From: Falciphora oryzae
Lineage: Eukaryota > Ascomycota > Sordariomycetes > Magnaporthales > Magnaporthaceae
Direction of reading: 5' to 3'
NCBI GenBank assembly: GCA_000733355.1
Contig: JNVV01000005.1
Span: 278,371-342,370 of the forward strand
Length of the DNA stretch: 64,000 bases
The notes under the pieces are model-generated. The model saw only the letters and a program-made list of their open reading frames with translations. It had not been told where the DNA came from and did no database searches. This document shows, one piece after another, positions 1-9,887 of the stretch (positions are counted from its first letter, which is position 1; every line of letters starts with the position of its first letter). A program made the translations under genes and the position numbers.

Positions 1-688
1 TTTGGAGGAGCACGGCGGCTTGCTCGGGCTGTTTGGTTTGTTTGATCAGGGATTAGTTTCGGGGTCGTTTTTTTCCCTTTACTTTGGTATGTCAAAGGGA
101 AAGAAGAACGGACCTCGGGAGACACAACCGGGCCGGTCGGTGTCTTCTTCCTCTCCTTCAGCCTGTCGGCGGCCTTCTGGGCCGTCTTTTCCTCCTTGGG
201 GGCGGCCTTCTTGGCGAGGGTGAAGAGCGGGTCGCGCTCGCCGATGGCGTCGCGGGTCAGGCCCAGCTCGGCGAAGCGGGCGGCCGTCATGTACTCGGCC
301 TTTCGGGAGGGGTACCACATGTTCCGCATCCTGCCCCGGGGCGCCAGGAAGATGGAGTCTATGGAGGGTGGCGGCGGGCGACAAGGTCAGCAGGAGGAGA
401 GCGCCAGGGGGTGTGGGCGATAATGGTGAGGGGCAGCAGCATGAGAGACGCACGCTTGGGGCCAAACTGCCTGATGTCCTTGAGCAGCCTCACGAGAACG
501 CCCTGGTCGTACTGCCGGCCCTTGGTCTTCTTGCCCCGGACCTGGGTCAGGCCGGCGGCGGTGGAGTTGGAGGGGAAGGAGGAGGAGGCCGGGCCGGCGG
601 CAACAGCCGCTGTCCCGGCGCCGGTGAGGGTCCGGCGGAGGCAGCTGAGGCACGTCGGCGGTGCCCTTGACAGCAGCGGCGCCGACAT
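1..688 (-). CDS. MRPL50: mitochondrial large-subunit ribosomal protein bL9m, 3'-partial
   Basis: Mitoribosomal large-subunit protein of the bL9 family, cut by the left edge. Exons read on the minus strand: 688-454, 358-114 and 28-1 (continuing off the window). Exon 1 starts with ATG at 688 and encodes a Ser/Ala-rich presequence likely to target mitochondria, followed by VRGKKTKGRQYDQGVLVRLL and KDIRQFGPK. Exon 2 holds the hallmark RGRMRNMWYPSRKAEYMT, which places it in the L9 family, then a charged Lys/Glu-rich linker. Exons 1 and 2 join in phase (235 nt, then 2 nt completing the codon). The second intron (113-29) uses a GTCCGT donor, a CTAAT branch motif and a CAG acceptor; exon 3 begins PEQAAVLL. 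The ORF otherwise runs open to the edge without family resemblance, which is why I place this intron. Divergent from the GAR transformylase gene. Confidence 0.85.
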
Positions 689-1452
689 GTTTCGTGGGGT
701 TTGTGCTCAATTGGGGCCCTCGGAGGGTGTGGGCGATTCGCTTTCGGTGGCTGAATGCGGCGCGCGCCCTCTTTTTCCACTTTCTTTTGAAGCTATCGCA
801 ATCCTCAGTTGCCCGAATTTCTCAAAGCTGCCACCGGCATGCGGCCCACATTTATCTCTGGTCCGTGTGCCTGCCTGCTGAGCTCCCCTGCCGTGGTGGG
901 CAGTTGGGAACAGACCGTGTAAGCTGATTGGCAATTGCAGGCAGAGGTCTCTCTGCTCTTGAGATTTGCACCTTGATCGCGGGCGAGAAAGGCAGTATGT
1001 GCGCCTGAGGTTACAAAATACAAGATCAAATGAGGAAGATAAAATGCTATCATTTGATTCTAAACATCCGGTAACTTTTGTTTATTTCTGAGAGCCCACG
1101 ACCGATGTTCAAGCTCTTAAACCACCCGCCAGTCCCTACACCATCATTGGATGGATGAATCAGAAAGAGTAAAAAAAATTCAATGGGAACGCGGGTTGAA
1201 GGCGGGGTGGCTCAACTGCTCACAACTCTCCCCTCCGCAGGGGAAAATACCAAGAGTGATCAACCTTTAAGTTTCTTGTGTCACTTGTAAAAGGCTTTTT
1301 TTTTTTTTTGCCGGTGCGGCTGTCTCAATCGCAAACCAATTCACTGCCAGGGTTTTCCGGTCTCCTCACAAGGGACTACAAGGCGTGCGATCCAGCAAGC
1401 TTCCCCTGGACACCTCACTACGTCAGGTCTACAGCACATCACCACCAGCACC
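689..1452. promoter_or_regulatory. divergent intergenic region between bL9m and GAR transformylase genes
   Basis: About 760 bp between two divergently transcribed genes, so it must carry both promoters and 5' leaders. The plus-strand side has a poly-T run near 1297-1309 and ends in a good start context (CACCATGG). Short ORFs on both strands have no recognisable product. No specific factor site is claimed. Confidence 0.5.
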
Positions 1453-2225
1453 ATGGCCTCCTCGGAGCAGCAGTTGCCCGCCGTGCGCATCACCGCCATG
1501 GCCAGCGGCAACGGCTCCAACTTCCAGGCGATCCTGGACGCCGTGGCCGCGGGCGACCGCATCCCCGGCGCGCAGGTCGTGCGCCTGTTTGTGAACCGCA
1601 AGAAGGCCTACGCCCTCGAGCGCGCGTCCGAGGCCGGCGTGCCGTCGACCTACTACAACCTGATCGGCGCCGGCTTCCAAAAGGCCGGCGACAAGGACCC
1701 GGAGTCGGTCGCGAGGGCCCGCGCCGCCTACGACGCCGCCCTGGCCGGCTTGGTGCTCGAGGACAGGCCCGACCTCGTCGTGCTCGCGGGGTGGATGCAC
1801 GTCTTCTCCGAGGCCTTCCTGCGCCCGCTCGCCGACGCCGGCGTCAAGTGCATCAACCTCCACCCGGCGCTCCCCGGCAAGTACGACGGCGCAAACGCCA
1901 TCGACCGCGCCTTCAAGGACTTCCAGGAAGGGAAGCTCGAGGGCGGCAAGACTGGTATCATGATGTGAGCAAACTCTAGAGAAAACCCGATGGGATGGTG
2001 TATAGGCAAAACGGGCCGGCGTCTAACATGTTTCTATGCAGTCACTACGTCATCGCCAAGGTGGATCGCGGCGAGCCCATCATGGTGCGCGAGATCGAGT
2101 GCCGAGAGGGCGAGGAGCTTGCCCAGCTGGAAGAGAGAATACATGCCGCCGAGCATGAGTTGATCGTCAACGCTACCGCCCAGGTTGTCGGCGAGATAGC
2201 CGCGGGCAAAAAGGCTCAAAGGTAG
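1453..2225 (+). CDS. ADE8: phosphoribosylglycinamide formyltransferase (GAR transformylase)
   Basis: Monofunctional GAR transformylase (PurN/Ade8 family): transfers a formyl group from 10-formyl-THF to GAR, a cytosolic step of de novo purine synthesis. Two exons, 1453-1964 and 2042-2225, 231 aa. The intron (1965-2041, GTGAGC...GCAG) splits an Ile codon, giving GIMIHYVIAKVDRGEPI across the junction. Visible motifs: SGNGSNFQAI near the N-terminus (phosphate/GAR binding), VVLAGWMHVFS, INLHPALPGKYDG with the catalytic Asn and His, and the VDRGEPI segment with the catalytic Asp. Length fits the family (about 210-230 aa). The ATG at 1453 has a strong context, and the family motif begins 17 residues later, so there is no room for a longer targeting peptide. 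It converges with the carbamoyl-phosphate synthase gene. Confidence 0.95.
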
Positions 2226-2783
2226 TAAACAGCCACTGTCCTGGTTCTAATATGTTGTAGGAGATGATGGTATTCGCAGCAAAAAAAAAAAAAAAAACGC
2301 AAAGATTTATGCGAACCATAAAAGCGGAAAAGAAAGATAAAAATGGCGCTCCATACATATAACTCGGAACTCGAACATCTTTGATTTAAGAAAACTCCAA
2401 AAATAACCAACAAAGGAAAACGCACCGGTACCTTATATACTCCTCAACGAATTTGCCATGCGCAATTCCATGGAAAACATCAAATATAATAATGCCCGCC
2501 ACGCTTCATCGACGCCAAACCCATTTTTTTTTCTTGTCACCCAAAGTCGTTTTCCTGTTGCCCACCATGTTTTTTTTCCCTCCCAAGTCAACGCCATGGC
2601 AACTCGTCAATTCCGAGCTTGACTGTCGGACACCGAATGAGATCCAACGTTGGTGTCTTCCTAGAAAATCAACAGCCATACATGCTGCAAGCCCACGTGG
2701 TGTGTTGCGGAGCCGGCATGTAAAGGGGACGCATCAAAAGCCAACGCCAGTGTGGGTATTCAAAGTTGATGGAAATGCCAAGT
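2226..2783. other. convergent 3' intergenic region (ADE8 / CPA2)
   Basis: 558 bp between two convergent stop codons, expected to hold both 3' UTRs. Contains an A17 run at about 2281-2297 and several T-rich tracts. No gene seen. Confidence 0.6.
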
Positions 2784-5700
2784 TTACAGGGGCTTGCCAC
2801 CGATGAACTCGGACCACCGGCGGACCTCGGTCGGGATGCCGTCTTGACGGGGCAGCTTCTTGCTCATGCATTCGGCAAACAGCATTGCCGTCTAAGTTGA
2901 TGGAGCTAGTCAGAAAAGTTCTCATCTCACGAGCATCATTCTCAAGCCTGGGCTCATGCTTACCTGGGGCTCCATGAACAGAGGGATGCCGAAGTCGACC
3001 GCATTGCGACGCATGATGTAGTCGACATCGGCCGTCGTCTTGGCCCGGGTCAGGGCCAGGTTGAAGACACCCTTGACGTTGTGCTGCTGGAAGGCCTCAC
3101 GCAGCGCAACCTTGTCCTCGGGCAGCGTGATCTTCTCCACCGTCACGTTGCCCTTGGCCGTCTTCTCGACAAACTCCTTGACGTCATCTCCGGCGGCGTA
3201 GAATTTGTACCCAAGCGGGCTGAGGTGGTCGACAACCTTGGTGAGCCAGTCCCTGTCGGTCTGGCCACCAAGCAGGATACCCTCACCCGGCTCCGGGACA
3301 CGGAAGTTCATGGTCGACTGAACTGAGGCCCAGTAGGCATCAACAAGGTCCTTGCCAAAGCAGGCCATCTCGCCCGTCGACGACATCTCGACACCCAGGA
3401 AAGGATCGCAGCCAGCCAGGCGCGTCCAGCTGAACTGCGGAACTTTGGTGGCGACATAGGGGCGCTCAATCTTCATGAGATCCACGGGCTCCGGGACGTT
3501 CTTGCCGAGCAGTGCCTTGGTCGCCACATCGACGAAGTTGACACCGAGGACCTTGGAAACGAAGGGGAACGACCGGGAGGCTCGCAGATTGCACTCGATG
3601 ACCTTCAGCTGGGGCTGCTCGCCAGGGACATCTGCCTTGATGATCTGCATGTTGAACGGGCCCGTGATCTTCCAGGCCTTGGCCACCTTCTGGGCAATGT
3701 CCTTGACGCGCCCCATGACCTGCTCGTCCAGGTTCTGGGGCGGCAGCACAAGCGTTGCGTCACCAGAGTGGACGCCAGCCTGCTCAACGTGCTCCGACAC
3801 GGCGTGAACCAGCAGCGTGCCGTCGTGGGCAACACCATCGACATCGATCTCCGCGGCTCCCTCGATGAACTTGCTGATGACCACAGGGTGTTCGGGGCTG
3901 ACAGACGACGCCGCCTCGAGCTTCTCGGCCAGCTCCTCCTCGCTCCGGATAACCGTCATGGCCGCACCAGACAGGACGTAGCTAGGCCGGACGAGGACAG
4001 GGTATCCGACCTTGTTGGCAAACGACTTGGCCTCCTCAGTAGACGTCAGCTCGGCCCACTCGGGCTGGTCGACGCCGATGCTGTCGAGGATGGACGAGAA
4101 CTTCTTCCTGTCCTCGGCCTTGTCGATGTCCTGGGGGTCAGTTCCCAGAATCGTGGCCTTGCCGACCTCCTGGAGCTTCAGGGCAATGTTCTGGGGCAGT
4201 TGGCCACCAAAGCCAACCACAGCGGCCTTGGCACCCTCGAGCTCATAGATGTCCATGGTCCGCTCGTAGCTCAGCTCCTCAAAATAGAGCCTGTCAGCCA
4301 CATCGAAGTCGGTCGAGTATGTCTCTGGGTTGTAGTTGATCATGACCGTCTTTTCGCCGCTGCTCCGGATCCCCTTGGTTGCCGAGACGGCGCACCAATC
4401 GAACTCGACCGAGCTGCCGATACGGTAAACACCGCTACCGAGGATAATGGTGCCGTTGTCACCAAACTCGACATCGTGGACCGAGGCGTTGTAGGTGCAG
4501 TACAGGTAGTTGGTCGAAGCCGGGAACTCTGCCGCCAGGGTGTCGATCCTCTTGACGAAAGGAATGACGCCTAGCTTCTTGCGGTGCTCCCTGATCTCGG
4601 TCTCGGTGACCTTGACGCCTCCGACAGACAGCGCCAGGGCGATCTGCTGATCCGAGAATCCAAGCTGCTTCGCCCGGAGCACCTTCTCCTTCCTCAGAGA
4701 CTGAAGGGACGGGGCAGACTCGATCTCCCTGGCAAGGTCCACGATGTTCTGCAGCTTGTGAAGGAACCATCTAGGCATTCACACCCGCCAGGTCAGGAAT
4801 CAAGTCCGGTAAAAGAAAGATTTTGTCTCGATAGTCTTACCGATCGATCTTGGTGAGCTCGTGAACCCTGTCAACGCTGTAGCCCTCGTGGACCATGGCC
4901 TGGGCGACGGCGAGCCACCTGCGGTCTGTAGGATTCTGCAGCTCATAGTCAAGGTCTGGGAACTTCTCGGCATCCTTGTTGGGGTTGTACCAGCCCGGGA
5001 ACTTGGGGTCCACCATGCGGATGGCTTTCTGGACGGCCTCCTCAAAGGTCCTGCCGATGGCCATGACTTCACCGACCGACTTCATCGAGGATCCGATAGA
5101 CCTGCCAACGTGCTGGAACTTGGAGAGATCCCAGCGGGGCTGCTTGACGACAACATAGTCCAGAGACGGCTCGAAGTTGCTGCGAAGGTCAGTCACGATG
5201 CCAAGTCGTTACATTATCGCACATGGATCACATAGGTTTTCACGATCTCAGTGTCAAACTTACGCAGTGGTGGTCTGGATTCGATAGTTAGCAAACCTTC
5301 TTTCCAATTACACAATCTGTAGGTTTTTGGGGTTTGATGCTCACCTTTGTCACTGCATTGGGCAGGGTAGGGAGGGCATTGCCAAGACCGATCTTGGCAG
5401 CAGTGTAAGCGAGAGGGTAACCCGTTGCCTTCGAGGCGAGCGCCGACGACCTGGAGAGACGGGCGTTCACTTCGATCACACGGTAGTCAAGGCCGTCAGG
5501 CTGAAGCGCATATTGAACGTTGCACTCGCCCACGACACCAAGGTGGCGGACGATTTTGATGGCGGCAGACCGGACTGGAATTATTTCGGTTAGTTTCGCG
5601 ACAACACCGCGATGCACTCGACTTCTCATGGACGGTTCACTCACGCATATGGTACTGGATTTGGAATTACAATTAGCCTTTCTGATCACTCCAAAAAAAA

Positions 5701-7112
5701 AAAAAAAAAAAAAAAAGGCGCCAACGTCACTTCTACTCACTCACCTCCTCATCAGACAGCGTCTGCGACGGCGCAACGACGATCGAGTCGCCAGTGTGGA
5801 TGCCCAGGGGGTCAAAGTTCTCCATGTCTATCGAGGGCGGGCTCTTGGATTAGTGGCTTCTGGCCCCCGCCGGCTCTCAGGGATTTTCTCAACTTACTGC
5901 AGACCGTGATGCAGTTGTTCTCTGCATCACGAACCACCTCGTACTCGACTTCCTTCCAGCCCTTCAGACCTTTGCACAAGGTATGTCAGTATTTAATTGC
6001 TCCGCCAAATCAGAAATTCGGCATTGGTCAGGGGCTCGCTTACTTTTCTCGACCAGAATCTGGGGCGACAGGGTCAAACTCCTGGCGGCCATTTGTTTCA
6101 ACTAGCAGTGTGTAAGCAGATGTCGTCTACCAAGCAGCTTGAGCGGGAACGCGCCGGCTCTCACCTCCTCGCGGTTGTTGGCGAATCCACTTCCCAGCCC
6201 ACCCAGAGCATACGCCGCGCGGACGATGATGGGATACCCGACCTTCTCGGCAGCGTCCAGCGCCTCGTCAACAGTATTGACGGCAATCGACTTGGCAATA
6301 GGGATGTTGATCTCGTCCAGAGCCCTAGCAAACAGGTCACGGTCCTCACTGAGCTCCAGGGTCTGGACGCTGGTGCCAAGGACCTTGACGCCATACTTGG
6401 CCAAGATTCCCTTGTTGTGAAGCTCAACTCCCAGGTTCAGGGCGGTCTGGCCGCCGTAAGCGAGGAAGATTCCGTCCGGGCGCTCGCGCTCGAAGACGTA
6501 GGCACAGTACTCGGCGGTTACGGGAAGATAGTAGACCTCGTCGGCGAGAGAGTGGTTGGTCTGGATGGTAGCGATATTCGGGTTGAGGAGGACCGAGGCG
6601 ATGCCGGCCTCCTTGAGAGCCTTCAGGGCTTGTGAGCCTGGACAGGGGAGGACCTGGGGTTAGTTACCGCGGGAGAGAGGACTCCCACAGGGGCCACGAT
6701 GTGACTCATAGACGAGAGCTGGAGGCTCTCGCGATAAGGCACACGAACCTGAGTAGTCAAACTCGCCGGCCTGGCCAATGGCTAGACCACCGCTTCCAAC
6801 AACGAGCACCTTCTTGACGTCAGAGGTGGCTTGCTTGAGCATGTCGCTCGGCAGGTTCTGGAGGTACGAGTTGGCATCAGGGGCAGGCTGTGCCAGGGCG
6901 GCCGCGGTCGCGGTAAAAAGGCGCTTCGGGACCAGCTTGGACTGGGCGAAGCCATTGTTTGTTTGCGACAGCCTCAGAGCGGCGGTACGAAGCTCCGGCC
7001 TGGCGGCGGCGCGAGAAAAGGCGCGGGCGGCCAGAGGCTGGTAGAGGCCTGGGGCGGCCAGGCTCTGGGATCGGAGCAGAGCCGGAGCTCGGCCGGCCAT
7101 TCTGCTCGCCAT
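2784..7112 (-). CDS. CPA2: carbamoyl-phosphate synthase, arginine-specific, large chain
   Basis: Large (ammonia-dependent) subunit of arginine-specific CPSase, which makes carbamoyl phosphate for citrulline synthesis, probably in mitochondria: the first ~60 residues are Arg/Ala/Ser-rich without acidic residues until the catalytic part, as in a presequence. Exons (minus): 7112-6749, 6637-6165, 6101-6044, 5969-5898, 5827-5745, 5654-5645 (10 nt), 5574-5345, 5274-5264 (11 nt), 5179-4841, 4770-2964, 2891-2784. They sum to 3555 nt, exactly in frame, 1184 aa. Motifs: [20 protein letters not shown] (first ATP-grasp half), [44 protein letters not shown], then the second half ([30 protein letters not shown]) and an MGS-like C-terminal domain. 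The last intron (2963-2892) was needed to recover the proper C-terminus ending SEFIGGKPL; reading through gives an early stop. No aspartate transcarbamylase fusion, so it is not the pyrimidine enzyme. Intron 1 holds a TGACTCA motif. Confidence 0.96.
5264..5274 (-). other. CPA2: 11-nt microexon of CPA2
   Basis: Reads ACCACCACTGC on the minus strand, between a CAG acceptor (5277-5275) and a GTAAGT donor (5263-5258). It supplies T-T-T-A in [19 protein letters not shown]. Without it the join loses conserved residues and the frame. Confidence 0.9.
5645..5654 (-). other. CPA2: 10-nt microexon of CPA2
   Basis: On the minus strand this exon reads TACCATATGC, bounded by CAG acceptor (5657-5655) and GTGAGT donor (5644-5639). 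Joining the flanking exons gives [20 protein letters not shown], the conserved family sequence; skipping it would remove three residues and shift the frame. The upstream intron contains a T24 tract (5716-5693) followed by a GCTAAT branch-like motif. Confidence 0.9.
6702..6708. promoter_or_regulatory. possible CPC1/GCN4-type site in CPA2 intron 1
   Basis: TGACTCA, the palindrome-like binding motif of the general amino-acid control bZIP factor (Gcn4/CPC-1), lies inside the first intron (6748-6638) of an arginine biosynthetic gene. A 7-mer of this kind is expected several times in 64 kb by chance, so this is suggestive only. Confidence 0.3.
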
Positions 7113-8566
7113 CGCGTGGGCGTGTGTGTGAGGGAGGGTATGTCGGAGCCGTCAATTGCTTGCACCAGAGCTCGAGGGATCCGAGGAAGGAGTGTCGGAT
7201 GGGAATTCGTGTCCCAATTGTGAACCCCCGAGGTTGGGTTCCGCGGTCGAGTGCTGATGAGCTTTGACAGGCGCTTTGGCCGAGTGGAACAAAATCGGCC
7301 GGGGATGGATGCGTGACCGGACCAGGCACAGAGAAAAAAAAAGTTTGTCACAGCGTCACCCCCCAAGCCGGGCTCACACACGCGCGCCTGCAACTGGAAC
7401 TTCGGTAGGTGCGCCCACCATCCAATGGACCTACTCGATAAGATAACAAAATCTTCGCACGATGGAGACGGGCTAGCCCGATCGGATCATCACCGGCGAC
7501 GGGACCGGCGGGCAAAACAGGATGGGGTTTTGCATTTCTCGATCCCAGCTCAATCGGGAAGCGGGGCCATTTCATGCAATGATCCTCAACAGACTCGCCG
7601 TCGTGTCGCGGGCGATTGCTTCAATCCAATGTCTCTCATGTCCAGTGTTTACCTATGGCAACACCCCAATCGAAAGGGGACTTCAACAGATTAAATTAAC
7701 ACCAGCATTTGTTTTATATCCTGTCGTTCTATTTCGACTGCAATGGCACTTTGGAGGGGTTCCAGAACCGCGCCAGGATCCGCAGGGGGTTTCCGTTGAT
7801 GGTAGAGCGATATCGCAGCCGCGCATACCTGCTCCCTTTAAGCCCAAATCGAAACAACGGTGAATTCTGTAGATGCAATGAGCGGTCTGCACGTCCAGAT
7901 AATCTCTTCTACCGACAATTCAAGTATCAAAGACAAAAGTTGATCAAAACCCTCCTACCAGGTTGATGGTGCCTCAGGAGGCGTGCCAAGTGCATGTCCT
8001 CAAATCAGTGGCACTACGCGATTCCTGTTCCTTTTCTCAATCTCCTCTTCATCCTCTGGACTCTTGTTGGGCTCCTATGTATTTTGTTGTTTCAACTCTT
8101 GGGTTTCGAGCCCTCTCGTCGTCGCTCGAAATTCTTAGGGGTGACACTCTATGTAAACGGTTCGCGCGGGCGCCGGTGCTTGATCGAGGGCGACCCGTTC
8201 GTGCGTCGTGCGTCACTGGCCAACCACGAGCGCCGGCAACGGTGGAGCAAGCAGATGCGCGATTGCCCCTCCAACCCCGCGACGCGGGAGCTCCCTCCAT
8301 AAATAAAAAAGCTATGAATTGGCTGATGAGGGGTCAATTCCAAGGTGATGTAAAGCGGCGCCGCAGAACTTATCACGCGCAGCAGCCCGCCCACCACATC
8401 AACTACACCACCGCCACGACATCTCGCGATCTCGAACGACGTTGCCATTTTTTTCTTTCTTGATTTTTCTCTTTAATTTTTCCTTTCGGATTTTTTGTGC
8501 ATATAGAAACATTATCTGCGGAATATATCGCAGTTATTACCACCACCCCCCTCTCGGCGAACAACC
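7113..8566. promoter_or_regulatory. divergent intergenic region between CPA2 and TMA22
   Basis: About 1.45 kb between two divergent genes; must hold both promoters. I see no supported gene. A T-rich block just upstream of TMA22 (8448-8495) is typical of fungal core promoters or leaders. I found no TGASTCA motif in this stretch itself. Confidence 0.5.
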
Positions 8567-9537
8567 ATGAGCGCCGAGCCAGAGCAGGCAGAGGCAGTGA
8601 GTCTCGAGCCGCAGTCGCGCGTCGTGGTATACTGTGGAGGTGTGCTCACGTTCCTCCCCAACCAGCTCTTTCACACCCCTCTTTCTCGTTTAGTATTGGT
8701 TGAGAGCATCGCAAAGCGCATCCTAACATAATATCCTCTTAACTCAGTGTGCACTCTGCCCCCAGAGGTACAACAAGTGGTTCTCCCTGAGCACGTGCGC
8801 GGCTGGTGTCGGCACCGTCCACCCCTCGCTTTTCTAACCATGCCACATGAACCTCTTGCTATAGTACTGTGAATATGGCGGCACAGTCAGGAAATGCCAG
8901 GATTGGCTCCAGAAGTCCCACCCGGACATGTACTCGAGGATATGGTCACCAGGTCCGTCGGGCCTTTCTCTCCGGGGGTTGCTAGGCACGTGCGCAACAT
9001 CTGTCCTAACCTGTATCATTCTACCTCTACGACAGAAGCTCTAGAAGCCGCGACCGCCTCCCTATCCGTCGAGGCCCAGCAGCGCGCCGAGAAGGACGCC
9101 AAGAAGAAGGCCGCCAAGGCCGAGGCGGCGGAGCAGAAGCAGGCCGACAAGCTCGCGTCAAGCGTCATCACCATCAAGAGGATCGAGCGCAACAAGCGCA
9201 AGTTTGTCACCTCTATCACTGGCCTCGAGGCTTTCGGACTGGATCTGAAAAAGGTCAGCAGAATGATCCTCCCTGATCCGGCACTGGTGCGCAGGAAAAC
9301 TGACCGGGCGCTGACATGTCGAGATTTTAGGTTGCGAAAGAGTTCGGAAAGAAGTTCGCTACAGGCTCTTCTGTGACCAAGGTTCCAAGCGGAGGCGAGG
9401 AGATTGTGGTCCAGGGTGACGTGAGCCAAGAGGTCCAGGATTTCATCGTCCAAAAGTATAAAGACGTCCCCGAGGACAATATCGAGCTGGTCGAGGATAA
9501 GAAGAAGAAAAAGGACGCTGCGGCAGTGGAGAGTTAG
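8567..9537 (+). CDS. TMA22: translation machinery-associated protein 22 (DENR homologue)
   Basis: DENR/Tma22 works with MCT-1/Tma20 in 40S recycling and re-initiation. Five exons: 8567-8639, 8748-8767 (20 nt), 8865-8952, 9036-9253, 9331-9537; total 606 nt, 201 aa. The N-terminal zinc-binding part is split over the first three exons: [27 protein letters not shown]. A Lys/Ala-rich charged helix follows (QQRAEKDAKKKAAKAEAAEQ), then the SUI1 domain with VTKVPSGGEEIVVQGDVSQE and a short acidic/Lys tail. The third intron has a GTCCGT donor, the same unusual type as in the bL9m gene. Start at 8567 is the only ATG that gives the short family-like N-terminus before the Cys motif. Converges with the borealin-like gene. 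Confidence 0.93.
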
Positions 9538-9887
9538 CGATAGAGAGAGCAGACGACAACAGCATGCCACCACATGATTGCAAGGGAAGGATATGGAACT
9601 GGGAGAGCGGCCATTCCGTGATGGCCTACAAACCATCCAGAGCCTCGGCGACTGCGCAGCAATGCCAGCGGCTTGAAGGACAGGAGTTCGGACTTCATCA
9701 TGTATCCTTGATTTGTTTTTATCCCTTGAAAACAGCGAGCCAACATTGACCCAGAATGGTAGATGGAAACAAGACGTGACCCTATCAAACACCAACCCAT
9801 TTGCGCCGTGACACCCCGATTCCCAAACTCGTATCCCTTTGACATGTTGTGTTATGTATCGCAATCTGTTTGTTGTCATTCCATCGT
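9538..9887. other. convergent 3' intergenic region (TMA22 / borealin-like)
   Basis: 350 bp between two stop codons facing each other; expected to contain both 3' UTRs. No gene or repeat seen. Confidence 0.6.

Noticed and set aside
2922..2963. Read-through C-terminus of CPA2 ending [11 protein letters not shown]
   Set aside because: GTAAGC directly follows the conserved FMEPQ; splicing to 2891 restores the conserved C-terminus ending IGGKPL.
3768..4574. 268-codon plus-strand ORF
   Set aside because: Antisense to the CPA2 catalytic domain; no resemblance to any protein.
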